From NCBI RefSeq assembly GCF_030068455.1, contig NZ_JAQOSQ010000004.1, forward strand, positions 62,001 to 126,000: a stretch of 64,000 nucleotides of DNA, read 5' to 3'. The DNA is from Roseofilum casamattae BLCC-M143. Lineage in GTDB: Bacteria; Cyanobacteriota; Cyanobacteriia; Cyanobacteriales; Desertifilaceae. A program made the translations under genes and the position numbers. A model generated the notes under the pieces. That model worked only from the letters and a program-made list of their open reading frames with translations. It had not been told where the DNA came from and ran no database searches. Positions 26,472 through 35,889 of the stretch are shown here, one piece after another. Every line of letters starts with the position of its first letter. Position 1 is the first letter of the stretch.

Positions 26472-28175
26472 TTATGCCGGTAGTTTCCGTTTAACAATGA
26501 CTAAAGTCATATCATCAATAGGTACGGCATTGCCAATAAATCGACGAAAATCATCCAAGACGAACTGCTGAATTGTATCGACGTTTTGCTGCCAATGTTT
26601 GCCGATCGCATCACACAATCGTTCGATTCCATAAGGTTCTTCATCCGTATTTTCCGCTTCAGTAATGCCATCGGTGTATAACACGACGCCATCTCCGGGT
26701 TCGAGATAGATCGAGATGGAGTCGAGAAATCCAGAAATATCTTCATCAAAGGCAATCGGAATCCCTAAATCGATGGTATCGATACGTTCGATATCTCCAG
26801 TAGCGCGAACCACGATCGCTTCTTCGTGCTGTCCGATAATGTTCAAGTTGCCTTCGCGGTAATCTAATAACGATAACGTCAAGTCACGATCGGCATTCAT
26901 CCGCTGTACGTTCTTATACAACGTCCGATTTAGAATTTCCATTAATTGAATCGGATCGTTGCGATCGCTTTCTTTAAGCGTGCGGATAGCGGTTTGCGTC
27001 ATCACGCTTAAAATACCACTTTCCAAGCCATGTCCGGTAACGTCACCAATGCCAATTGTCACCGTTCCATCGATTTCTAGAGCATCATAATAATCGCCAC
27101 CTACTTCATCTGCAGGCTGCATAAAACCAGCGATTTCCAAGTCTTTAATACCCTGCAACTCTTCCGGCTTTGGCAAAATCATTGCTTGCATCTTTTGCAG
27201 AATATCCAATTCTGCACTCATGCGAAAGTTTTCCGCTTTCAGTTGTTGATTGAGGACTTGAATTTCGTCATGAGCTTGGGTTAGCTTCGCCGTGCGATCG
27301 CGGACTTTATCTTCGAGTTTGGTATACAAGCTGTAGAGAGAGTCGGACATGTGGTTAAACGATCGCGCCATAATGCCAATTTCATCATCTGCGCGGTCGC
27401 GAATCCTAAATTTTTGATTGGGATTGTTCGCGGTTTTACTCATCACTTCTGAAATATGTTCTAAGCGAGAACCAACTAACCGGCCAAACCAGAAATAAAG
27501 AATAGTGCTTACTACTAAAGTGAGAATAATAAATGTTCCCCAAAGGTTGTTCAGAGTAGCAGCAAAGTTCTCCCGTAAATCTGCCGTCGGCACGTAAATC
27601 GTAATGGCTCCGACAATATCAGCTACTTTCCAACCAAATCCATTGGTTCTTCCATAGCGTTGCACGATAGATCGAGGAGCATCATCGGGATTTCCATGAC
27701 AGCGCAAACAACTGGAAAAAACCCGAACGGGACTAGCTAAATAAAATCGTTCTTCGTCATCAATAACTGTATATCCCGTAATTTTTTCCAGTTTCTTATT
27801 TTTGCGAAATCGTTCGATAATGGTTTCCTCAAATTCATTTGCTCGGTCAATTAGATTGGTAGGATTAATAGTTGCTGGTTTATAAATATACTCGGGAAAT
27901 TGCGTATTAAACAATTCGACAATTTTGCGAGTTGCAAATGCACCTGATATAGCTTCCAGAGGCATATCTTCACCGAGTTGTTCCACAGAAGGCCTCAGGG
28001 ACTCAGTCACATAATCTTGACTTGCTTGCGTAAAATGCAGCACCAGTTCCGTGCGATTCTGTGCTTCTTGCTCTAAAACATCGTGTTGGAGTTGATTGAG
28101 ATTCCAGCCTCCGATCGCCATAATAATAATTAAGGAGATCAGAGTCACTAGCATAAATTTGAATCGGATAGACAT
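26472..28175 (-). CDS. DUF3365 haem-type sensor - HAMP - SpoIIE (PP2C) phosphatase
   Basis: This 567-residue transmembrane serine/threonine phosphatase has a periplasmic sensor. TM1 is at about 8-23 and the periplasmic domain (about 30-205) belongs to the DUF3365 type. It contains one CXXCH site, C156-L-R-C159-H160, so covalent c-type haem is likely. TM2 is at about 212-230, the HAMP domain at about 230-285, a coiled coil at about 285-345 and the SpoIIE/PP2C catalytic domain at about 350-565. GGDYYDA, IGDVTGHG and the final DDMTLVIVK carry the metal-binding Asp residues. Likely substrates are STAS-type antagonists. It begins 10 bases after the stop of the lipoprotein gene, suggesting one signalling unit. 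Confidence 0.9.
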   Translation of the reverse strand: MSIRFKFMLVTLISLIIIMAIGGWNLNQLQHDVLEQEAQNRTELVLHFTQASQDYVTESLRPSVEQLGEDMPLEAISGAFATRKIVELFNTQFPEYIYKPATINPTNLIDRANEFEETIIERFRKNKKLEKITGYTVIDDEERFYLASPVRVFSSCLRCHGNPDDAPRSIVQRYGRTNGFGWKVADIVGAITIYVPTADLRENFAATLNNLWGTFIILTLVVSTILYFWFGRLVGSRLEHISEVMSKTANNPNQKFRIRDRADDEIGIMARSFNHMSDSLYSLYTKLEDKVRDRTAKLTQAHDEIQVLNQQLKAENFRMSAELDILQKMQAMILPKPEELQGIKDLEIAGFMQPADEVGGDYYDALEIDGTVTIGIGDVTGHGLESGILSVMTQTAIRTLKESDRNDPIQLMEILNRTLYKNVQRMNADRDLTLSLLDYREGNLNIIGQHEEAIVVRATGDIERIDTIDLGIPIAFDEDISGFLDSISIYLEPGDGVVLYTDGITEAENTDEEPYGIERLCDAIGKHWQQNVDTIQQFVLDDFRRFIGNAVPIDDMTLVIVKRKLPA

Positions 28176-28185
28176 CAGAGATGAA

Positions 28186-29199
28186 TTATTGCAGTTGTCT
28201 GAGTCGTTGTTGCAGTATTTCTAGTGTAGCGCTTTTGTCGGATTCATTGAGGCTATCGTCTTGTTTTACACTTTCAATTTCCTTGGCAATCTCTAACTCG
28301 CGTATGGTATTCCAAGTGCGATCGCTCGCCGGATCGAATCCAGACCAGACTAAAGGTTCCAAGATATCGCGGTCGGTGAAGGTATAGAAAAATTCTTGAA
28401 TCTCTTCTTTCAGACAATCGGGTAAGTCTTGACGATAAGCAATCGGATCGCCAGGAATAATCGGAGAAGTCCAGATTACTTGCAGTTGTTCGTAGGCTTG
28501 CGGATGGGATACTTTCAATCTCTCTAAAGCTTCGCTATTATTGGTGGCCACATCAATATCTCGATCGGCCACTGCGAGAGCTGTATCTTCATGAGAACCG
28601 GAAAATTCGACTGACTTAAATGTATTGCTCGGTTCTAAGTTATTCTGAATAAACAGATAGTATATGGGCACTAAAAATCCAGAGGTTGACTTGCGATCGT
28701 TAAAGGCAAAATCCAAGCCATCTGCTGCTTCAAGTACAATGCGATCGCCATCTCCATTCTCTAAGTCTATCTCGGGCAATAAGGGATGATCTTTGTGCAT
28801 AATCAGGTGAGAATAATACCCTAAATATCCTTCATGGCTAACGGTTTGGGCAAAGGCTTCTGCCTGAGAGCTATCCGCCGCCTCGATATAAGCTTTTCCG
28901 CCATACCAAGCAATCTGAATCTCTCCATCCCCCATCGCTGCAATTAACCCGCTATAATCGGCATAAAACGGCAGAACTTGCCGGTCGATCGCTTCACCCA
29001 TTTTGGCTAAAAATGGCTTCCACTGTTCTTCTAAGGTTCCTTCCGACTCCGCCGCTAAAATCCCAAAAGTCATTTGCTCGATCTCCGGAGCGCAAGCACC
29101 CTCGGATTCGCTGCGGGTTATTTCCGAAGTCACTTCCGCACTATCATTTGATTTTGACTCGCTACAACCGAGCAATGGCAGTGCGGCGGTCGCCAGCAC
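28186..29199 (-). CDS. PhnD-like periplasmic binding lipoprotein; 5' end shifted by a poly-A tract
   Basis: This phosphonate/phosphate-binding-type (PhnD, PBP2) solute-binding lipoprotein is 337 residues from the GTG at 29199. The mature part begins after the lipobox LPLLGC; MTFGILAAESEGTLEEQW and later TSPIIPGDPIAYRQDLP match the fold. From GTG the signal peptide is too short. A frame starting at ATG 29240 would give an excellent Lys-rich lipoprotein signal (MISLKKKS and then SLLSLFLVL), but it is one base out because the A tract at 29221-29229 has nine A residues rather than ten. There are no ABC permease genes nearby. It is instead paired with the downstream sensor phosphatase, so ligand sensing seems more likely than transport. 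Confidence 0.8.
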   Translation of the reverse strand: MLATAALPLLGCSESKSNDSAEVTSEITRSESEGACAPEIEQMTFGILAAESEGTLEEQWKPFLAKMGEAIDRQVLPFYADYSGLIAAMGDGEIQIAWYGGKAYIEAADSSQAEAFAQTVSHEGYLGYYSHLIMHKDHPLLPEIDLENGDGDRIVLEAADGLDFAFNDRKSTSGFLVPIYYLFIQNNLEPSNTFKSVEFSGSHEDTALAVADRDIDVATNNSEALERLKVSHPQAYEQLQVIWTSPIIPGDPIAYRQDLPDCLKEEIQEFFYTFTDRDILEPLVWSGFDPASDRTWNTIRELEIAKEIESVKQDDSLNESDKSATLEILQQRLRQLQ

Positions 29200-29351
29200 T
29201 AGGAATAGGGAAAGCAGGGATTTTTTTTTAACGAAATCATATCCAACAGGTTGAATTGCGATCGGATAGTGCTACTCTGGCATAGCCTTCAAGCCTTGTC
29301 AATAATCCTCAAATAGAGTTACAACTAGATTAAGAGAATTGTGCATAACTA

Positions 29352-29969
29352 ATGACTTCCGATCTGCGACAGCATGCCCCCGCAACTCAACGGAACCGAG
29401 AGCCAATTTTGGCAGTTCTACAACGAGTTTTACCCCCTACGGGAACCGTTCTAGAAATTGCCAGTGGCACGGGCGAACATGCGCTCTATTTTGCCCCTCG
29501 CTTGCAACCGCGCTCTTGGTTGCCCTCTGAATTTAATCCCCAGTTACGAGAGAGCATTCAGGCCTGGCAAACTGATTCTCCGTGCGAGTTTCTCTCTCCT
29601 CCTCTTGCCTTAGATGCTGCCCATCCTCCCTGGGATTTAGGAGACCGGGCATCGCAGATAACTGCTATCGTCTGCATCAACATGATTCATATTTCTCCTT
29701 GGGAGGTTTGCTTGGGATTGATGGCAGGAGCAGAAGGATTATTGTCTTCTGGAGGAATCTTATATCTCTACGGTCCTTATCAGCGCAATGGCCGGCATAC
29801 AGCTCCCAGTAATGAAGCCTTCGATCGCTCGCTGCGGTCGTCCAATCCGCTTTGGGGTGTCCGTCATTTAGAAGAAGTCATTGCCCTAGCGCGATCGCAT
29901 AATCTTCAACATACAGAGACCGTGCAAATGCCAGCCAATAATCTTTCGGTTATTTTCAAGCGTATCTAA
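29352..29969 (+). CDS. DUF938 SAM-dependent methyltransferase-like protein
   Basis: This 205-residue cytoplasmic protein is of the DUF938 family. Members have a class I methyltransferase fold; the substrate is unknown. The SAM-binding loop is VLEIASGTGEHALYFA (about 33-48). CINMIHISPW and GGILYLYGPYQRNG are the other conserved family blocks. Length is typical and the protein appears intact. It is divergent from the lipoprotein gene. Confidence 0.85.
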   Translation: MTSDLRQHAPATQRNREPILAVLQRVLPPTGTVLEIASGTGEHALYFAPRLQPRSWLPSEFNPQLRESIQAWQTDSPCEFLSPPLALDAAHPPWDLGDRASQITAIVCINMIHISPWEVCLGLMAGAEGLLSSGGILYLYGPYQRNGRHTAPSNEAFDRSLRSSNPLWGVRHLEEVIALARSHNLQHTETVQMPANNLSVIFKRI

Positions 29970-30050
29970 CCAATACGAGCTTGAATCCATCGACAAAGAC
30001 AGCTCGAATAAGCTACTTTAATAACAATTGTATCCTATCTTTTATAAGTC

Positions 30051-31247
30051 ATGATGACTTCAACAAATGGGACATTAATGGATTTTCATCAGCGCTATCT
30101 CCTCGCTCTTCAAGACTCTCTCGTGAACCCAGATACTGTCAGACCCGATGGCGGCGAAGAGAGCCAAACCAGCAACATTATCATTTCTGAGATTGTTCGG
30201 GACGCTCGACTTGGAATGTTGGCTCGTACTTGGGGAATTAGTATCGCCGAACTACTCGATATCCATTACCAGACTTGCGAGGAACTGGTTTGCAGCGATC
30301 GCGCTGCTGAAAACCATCAATTTTTACGTTCGGTTCTGTCAGACTACGAGCAATTTTCTCGGGAATATTCTCAACCAACACCAGCCGAAAATTTTCGGCA
30401 TTTAGTTGAAAATATTGATGAAGTTTTTTGGTTGATTCAAGTCGATAAGGGGCGGATGATTTATGTGAGTCCTTCCTATGAAGTGGTGTGGGGAAGATCG
30501 TGTCAAAGCTTATACGACAATCCTCAATCTTGGTTAAACGCCATTCATCCAAAAGAATGCGATCGCATTCAAGCAACTCTACCCGCTCAAAATCACGGTA
30601 ACTGGGAACAAGAGTACCGTATTTTACACTCTAGCGGTTTAGTCCGTTGGATTCGCACCCAATGTTTCCCCGTTCGCCACTCCTGCGGTGAAATTTATCG
30701 CATCGCTGCCATTTCTGAAGATATTACCCAACGCAAACAAGCAGATATGGCTCTCGATCGATCGCTGTCTTTGCTGCAAGCTACCTTAGAATCGACTGCT
30801 GATGGTATCTTGGTTTTAGACCAAGAAGGTGCGATTTTAAACTTCAATCAGCAATATCAGCAACTTTGGCACATTCCCTCATCTGTCTTATCCCTTCGAG
30901 ATTCCCGTTTAGCGATCGCCTTCATCCTCGATCTGATTCGATACCCTGAAGAGTTTCTCAATATTATTGCGCAAGAATATCAATATCCCGATCGCTTGCA
31001 TCACTATGCGATCGAACTAAAAGATACTCGAGTACTTAAACTTGTTTCTCGCCCCTATAAACTCAATGGAGCGATCCGAGGGAGAGTACAATGTTTTAGC
31101 GATATTACTGCCGAACACCACAATGCAAAATTGCTCGAATCTCTGAATGAATCCTTACAAGTTACGGTTACCGAGCAAAATGCCCAACTCCAACAGATTC
31201 TACACCAGCTTCAGCCATCGATTCAAGAATCTGCAAATTACTCATGA
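30051..31247 (+). CDS. PAS-domain sensor protein without output domain
   Basis: Two PAS domains are visible in these 398 residues: about 105-230 (FWLIQVDKGRMIYVSPSYEVVWG, ending with the PAC-type RIAAISEDITQRKQAD) and about 235-360 (LESTADGILVLDQEGAILNFN). The N-terminal 100 residues are of unknown fold, and the last 35 form a Gln-rich coiled coil (LQVTVTEQNAQLQQILHQLQ). There is no kinase, GGDEF or other output domain, so it must signal through a partner or be a remnant of a larger receptor. The start could be 30051 or 30054. It is the last gene before the phosphorothioation island. Confidence 0.8.
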   Translation: MMTSTNGTLMDFHQRYLLALQDSLVNPDTVRPDGGEESQTSNIIISEIVRDARLGMLARTWGISIAELLDIHYQTCEELVCSDRAAENHQFLRSVLSDYEQFSREYSQPTPAENFRHLVENIDEVFWLIQVDKGRMIYVSPSYEVVWGRSCQSLYDNPQSWLNAIHPKECDRIQATLPAQNHGNWEQEYRILHSSGLVRWIRTQCFPVRHSCGEIYRIAAISEDITQRKQADMALDRSLSLLQATLESTADGILVLDQEGAILNFNQQYQQLWHIPSSVLSLRDSRLAIAFILDLIRYPEEFLNIIAQEYQYPDRLHHYAIELKDTRVLKLVSRPYKLNGAIRGRVQCFSDITAEHHNAKLLESLNESLQVTVTEQNAQLQQILHQLQPSIQESANYS

Positions 31248-31374
31248 CAAAAATGAGATAGTGTATGACTCAGAGGGAAATAGGAAAGGCGATCGCCAAA
31301 CAGTCCGTACTATTTGTTACTAAAAGTATTTTCCCTAAATATGGTTGGTATTGTCAATTTAAATCGGACCTCCC

Positions 31375-31404
31375 TCGACATTGATTATAACATCATAGTA
31401 AAAT
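31375..31404 (+). promoter_or_regulatory. Candidate promoter of the phosphorothioation operon
   Basis: TCGACA (31375-31380), 18 bases, then TAAAAT (31399-31404): each box differs from consensus by one base. It lies 35 bases before the first possible start of the sspB-like gene. Confidence 0.4.
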
Positions 31405-31438
31405 AGATGAGCTATCTTAGAAGCGATCGTAAAATATT

Positions 31439-32380
31439 TTGACTCAGTTAACCAGACAAAACCTTCCAGAAACTGAATCTACGGATCGCCCAAATCCAGC
31501 CATGAGCTTCGCTCGCCATGAAACCTTTCATCCTCGTTTTGGTTGGCTGAAGAAAGGATTCGATCGTGCTGTAAACAATGAAAAAGTTTTCCTCGCAGAT
31601 GATGCTACGATTCAACTGGGTGTGGGGAAAAATATGGTACGCTCAATTCGGTATTGGTGCAATGCTTTTAAAATTTTAGCAAACGATAAGCCCACAACTT
31701 TTGGGCAACAGCTTTTGGGAGAAGAGGGTTGGGATACCTATCTAGAAGACCCAGCCTCTTTGTGGTTATTGCATTGGAATCTACTAAAATATCCGTGTTC
31801 TGCAACCGCCTGGGAAGCAGTTTTTAACACATTTAGAACGATCGAGTTTACCCAAGAAAACTTATTCAATCACTTGATCGAATATCGAGACATACATGGA
31901 TCTAAAATAGCAGATTCTTCCTTGCGTAAAGATGTCGGTTGTCTATTAAGGATGTATGTACAACAGCCAGCTAGAGCTTTGAAAGGGGAAGATTCTCTTG
32001 ATTGTCCGTTCGCAGAATTAGGATTGATTCATAGCATGGGAGAATCTAAGTATTATACATTCCGGATTGGATATAAACCGAGTTTGCCAGAGGAGATCGT
32101 TGTTTATTCTTGTCTGGATTATGTGACTCAGAAACAATCATCTGCTCGTACAATCCCTCTAGCTAACTTACTCTATGATATGGGCAGCCCAGGTTTGATT
32201 TTTAAGATAAATGAAAGTGAGATATGTCGAGCCATTGAAATCATTAGCCGTAAGTTTGATACGATTCAAGTTACAGATTTAGCAGGTAAGTTGCAATTAA
32301 TATTTGATGACAATCCGGAGACTATAGGAAATAAAATTCTCAAGATCTATTATGATTTTCGGCAAGGGGGAAAAGCATGA
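31439..32380 (+). CDS. sspB: DUF4007 protein, SspB-like (phosphorothioation)
   Basis: DUF4007 proteins occur with phosphorothioation genes; in the SspABCD system the corresponding protein nicks DNA during sulfur insertion. This one is 313 residues from a TTG at 31439. An ATG at 31502 (MSFARHETFHPRFGWLKKG) is an alternative start and matches the conserved family beginning; neither has a good ribosome site. The family block LGVGKNMVRSIRYWCNAF (about 60-77) is intact. The stop overlaps the next start as ATGA (32377-32380), so translation is coupled to the ATPase gene. Assignment rests on family and context. Confidence 0.75.
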   Translation: MTQLTRQNLPETESTDRPNPAMSFARHETFHPRFGWLKKGFDRAVNNEKVFLADDATIQLGVGKNMVRSIRYWCNAFKILANDKPTTFGQQLLGEEGWDTYLEDPASLWLLHWNLLKYPCSATAWEAVFNTFRTIEFTQENLFNHLIEYRDIHGSKIADSSLRKDVGCLLRMYVQQPARALKGEDSLDCPFAELGLIHSMGESKYYTFRIGYKPSLPEEIVVYSCLDYVTQKQSSARTIPLANLLYDMGSPGLIFKINESEICRAIEIISRKFDTIQVTDLAGKLQLIFDDNPETIGNKILKIYYDFRQGGKA

Positions 32381-35300
32381 GTGAAAATAATTTATCCAAT
32401 TATTTTCAGGTATATCGTCGCTATTATCGCTCGGTAAACTTGGAACGAGATATCGAGAAATATGAGGCAATTGAAGGATATATTATAACTGAGAGGTCGG
32501 CATCGATATTAGAACGATTTTTATTAACACTAAGTCAAGAGAAATCTCATAGATACTGGACATTAACCGGAGTTTATGGTTCGGGAAAATCAGCATTTGC
32601 TCACTATGTGGCCGGGTTATGTCATCCGAAAAATAGTGCCATTCAAACCGAAGCGATCGCCATTGCACGAGAGGCGTTTGAGGAAAACTCCTCGGTGATG
32701 GAGGCGATCGCGCAACTGCCCGATAGCGGTTTAGCGATCGCAGTAGCAACGGGACGCAGCGAACCCCTCAGTTGGACGATCGCCCGTGCTTTAGCTTCGG
32801 GAGCGGAACGGTTTTGGCGAGAGAGTAACGAGAAACCGCAGATTTTAATGCAGTTGAATGATTGGAAATCTGAAGCTGATGAAGGCGGTTGTCAAGTTAG
32901 CGATCGCCAAATTATTCAAGCACTGAAAGAAGTAGCGGCAGAAGCCAATACTCATCTGCTCTTAATTCTGGATGAACTGGGCAAAAATCTAGAATTTGCC
33001 AGCTACAATAAAGGAGGACGCGATCTATATTTGTTGCAACAAATTGCCGAACTACAGTCTCATCGCGAGCAACATATTTATTTTTTTGGATTACTCCATC
33101 AATCCTTCGCCGGTTATGGCGATCGCCTGAGCGGTAGCGAGCAGAATGAATGGATTAAAATTCAAGGCCGCTTTGAAGATATTCCGTTTACCGACTCTCC
33201 CAGTCAAATGACTCGGTTGATTGCTCGGGCCATTGATACTCGTCAGGCCGATCCCATTCTGTGCGGCGTCCATCAGTGGGGAGAGGAATGGTATTCCGCT
33301 TTGAATCGGGTTTTATCAGAAGAGCAGATTCAGGGTTCATCGATCGCAAAAGCCTATCCCCTTCATCCCTTAACTGCTCTCGTTTTGCCCTTACTGTGTA
33401 CTCGCTATGCTCAGAATGACCGCTCTTTATTCACGTTTTTAACGAGCGATGAACCCTATGGATTTCATAACTTTATAGAAATCACAGAAATTGAAGCAGA
33501 TCGCTTTCCCACGCTGAAACTGGATCGACTCTATGATTATTTTGTGGAAAACGTAACCGGGTTAACCTCGCGGTTGAATTTACAGCGTTGGGTCGAAATC
33601 CAAAGCTTAATTCAGGATGCTCGAGACCGGTCTCCGGATACTCTAACTATCCTGAAAACCATTGGGATTCTCAATTTAATTACCTCCACTGGAGGCTTGC
33701 GGGCAAGTCCTGATTTAGTCACTTTAGCTTTGTGCGATCGCCCCAGGGACGATCGACAGCAGTGGGAGTTGGCGATCGCCAACTTACAGAAGCAAGGATT
33801 AATTACCTACCGCAGGCAAGTCGAGGAATTGCGGATTTGGGAAGGTTCCGATTTTAATGTGGAAGCGGCAATCGATGATGAAATTGAAAAAGACCGCTCT
33901 TCTTTGATGGAGCTACTGAGTCAGGTTTATCCCCTAAAACCCTTAGTGGCCCAACGGCACTATACAATGACAGGAAATCTACGCTATTTTGAACGGCAAT
34001 ATGGCGATCGATCCACTGATTTCCAGAATTTAAGTTGCACTCTAGACAGTCATGATGGCTTAATCATCTATTGGCTAGAGCCTGCATTTCCTTTATCTAT
34101 CCCAGATAAAATCGCCCATGACAAACCCCTAGTGATGGTGAAGGTGAATCAATTAGAAGAATTGGCAATGCGAGTGCGGGAATTTAGGGCGCTGGAAACG
34201 ATTAAACAGGCTCCGGAATTGCAAAATGATGGGGTGGCTCGGCGCGAAGTAAAACACCGCCATATTCAGGCGAAACGGTTATTAGATGAAACGTTTGCTA
34301 AATCTCTATCTTGGCTGGGAAATGCTCAGTGCTGGGTGATTGGAGAAGAAGTAACGATCGCTCGAGACCGACAGTTTCAGTCTACCTTATCCGATGTCTG
34401 CGATCGCATCTACCATCGAGGACTGATTCTGGATAATGAATTAATCAATCGTCGGCAATTAACCTCTCAAGGCATGAAAGCACGAAGAGAGTTAATTACA
34501 GCCATGATTGAGCGAGCATCAGAAGAGCGCCTAGGTTTAACCGGCTACGGGCCGGAAGTAGCGATTTATTATTCAGTTTTGCAAGCCACAGGCATTCATC
34601 GGCAAGAAGACAATATCTGGGATTTTTATCCACCCCATCGAGATTCAGGAGTTTGTACGATCTGGAATGCGATTGAAGAGTTTTGTTTGGCAGCGCAAGA
34701 TACTCAACAATCCCTGGATTTACTCGGAGAAAAACTACAAGCTCCTCCCTTTGGAGTCAAGCCAGGAGTAATTCCGGTTTTATTGGCAGCAGTTTTGTTG
34801 TATCACAGCGATGATGTAGGCATTTATCGCGATGGTAGTTTTATTCCAGTCTTGGGGGCAGAGCACTTTGAACTATTGCTGAAAAATCTCGGCCGCTTTT
34901 CGGTGAAGTATTTTCAGATTGTCGGGTTGCGATCGCAAGTATTTAAAGAATTACAATCCATTTTCAGTTCTCCTCAACTCAAAGCAAGTAAAACTCTCCG
35001 TAATGCTTCCCTGTTAGCTGTGGCTAAACCCTTGTTTAATTTTGTCGCTCAGTTACCTAAATATACCCTATCAACTCAGCGCTTAAGTCCGGAAGCACAG
35101 CAGGTTTTACAGACCTTACAAGTAGCCCAAGAACCCGATGAGCTATTATTCAACTCTTTACCTACTGCCTGTGGTTTATCTCCCATTACTTTAACTGATG
35201 AACCGGATAGAGATCTAGCAGTAGCGAAGCTCTATCGACAGAAACTAGTACAGGCGCTCCACGAAATTCAAACCGCCTACGATCGCCTCTTGAGTGACTG

Positions 35301-35889
35301 CCGGCAACGACTCCATCAAGGATTTGGCGTGCGGGATGAGGATAAGTTGCGAGACGATCTAGCGACTCGTGCGAGCCTTTTAATCGGGCGCTGCATTGAA
35401 CCTGCTTTGAAGCGATTCATTCTAGTGGCTGTCGATGAGGACAAATCAGATCGTCAATGGCTCGAAAGCTTAGTGATGATTGTCGCTGATAAACCCGCGC
35501 GATCGTTAACTGATAGCGATATTACCCGATTTGAGATGACCTTAAGCGATTTAGTACGCCGGTTCAAGAATCTCGAGAGCTTACAAAAAGATGCAGATGC
35601 CGCACAACATCAAGGATTTTCTGCTAAGCGCATCACAGTCACTGAATCTGATGGTCGGGAAGTTCATCAGGTGGTCTGGCTCAATCGAGACCAAGATAAA
35701 CTTTTAGAGACTTTAGTCCAAAAGACCCTAGAGTTAGCAGAACTAAAGGAAAATCCCAAACTTCAGAAAGCCTTTATCGCTAAACTGAGCGAACGGGTTT
35801 TAGGTGACAATATTACAGATGGTGAAGATCGACTCGACAATCAACGCAAAAAACGCAAAAATCAGAACAGTCAAAATCGGGTCTTATGA
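32377..35889 (+). CDS. sspC: Large P-loop ATPase, SspC-like
   Basis: This 1170-residue ATPase probably powers DNA handling during phosphorothioate modification. The N-terminal NTPase has Walker A GVYGSGKS (65-72) and Walker B LLLILDELGKN (D199, E200). The remaining 900 residues are mostly helical, with no domain that I can name. Related large ATPases also occur in BREX systems (BrxC/PglY type), so that is the main alternative; the flanking DUF4007 and PAPS-reductase-like genes favour SspC. It overlaps both neighbours by ATGA. Several HIP1 octamers lie inside it, unlike the downstream genes, which suggests long residence in cyanobacteria. Confidence 0.75.
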   Translation: MSENNLSNYFQVYRRYYRSVNLERDIEKYEAIEGYIITERSASILERFLLTLSQEKSHRYWTLTGVYGSGKSAFAHYVAGLCHPKNSAIQTEAIAIAREAFEENSSVMEAIAQLPDSGLAIAVATGRSEPLSWTIARALASGAERFWRESNEKPQILMQLNDWKSEADEGGCQVSDRQIIQALKEVAAEANTHLLLILDELGKNLEFASYNKGGRDLYLLQQIAELQSHREQHIYFFGLLHQSFAGYGDRLSGSEQNEWIKIQGRFEDIPFTDSPSQMTRLIARAIDTRQADPILCGVHQWGEEWYSALNRVLSEEQIQGSSIAKAYPLHPLTALVLPLLCTRYAQNDRSLFTFLTSDEPYGFHNFIEITEIEADRFPTLKLDRLYDYFVENVTGLTSRLNLQRWVEIQSLIQDARDRSPDTLTILKTIGILNLITSTGGLRASPDLVTLALCDRPRDDRQQWELAIANLQKQGLITYRRQVEELRIWEGSDFNVEAAIDDEIEKDRSSLMELLSQVYPLKPLVAQRHYTMTGNLRYFERQYGDRSTDFQNLSCTLDSHDGLIIYWLEPAFPLSIPDKIAHDKPLVMVKVNQLEELAMRVREFRALETIKQAPELQNDGVARREVKHRHIQAKRLLDETFAKSLSWLGNAQCWVIGEEVTIARDRQFQSTLSDVCDRIYHRGLILDNELINRRQLTSQGMKARRELITAMIERASEERLGLTGYGPEVAIYYSVLQATGIHRQEDNIWDFYPPHRDSGVCTIWNAIEEFCLAAQDTQQSLDLLGEKLQAPPFGVKPGVIPVLLAAVLLYHSDDVGIYRDGSFIPVLGAEHFELLLKNLGRFSVKYFQIVGLRSQVFKELQSIFSSPQLKASKTLRNASLLAVAKPLFNFVAQLPKYTLSTQRLSPEAQQVLQTLQVAQEPDELLFNSLPTACGLSPITLTDEPDRDLAVAKLYRQKLVQALHEIQTAYDRLLSDCRQRLHQGFGVRDEDKLRDDLATRASLLIGRCIEPALKRFILVAVDEDKSDRQWLESLVMIVADKPARSLTDSDITRFEMTLSDLVRRFKNLESLQKDADAAQHQGFSAKRITVTESDGREVHQVVWLNRDQDKLLETLVQKTLELAELKENPKLQKAFIAKLSERVLGDNITDGEDRLDNQRKKRKNQNSQNRVL

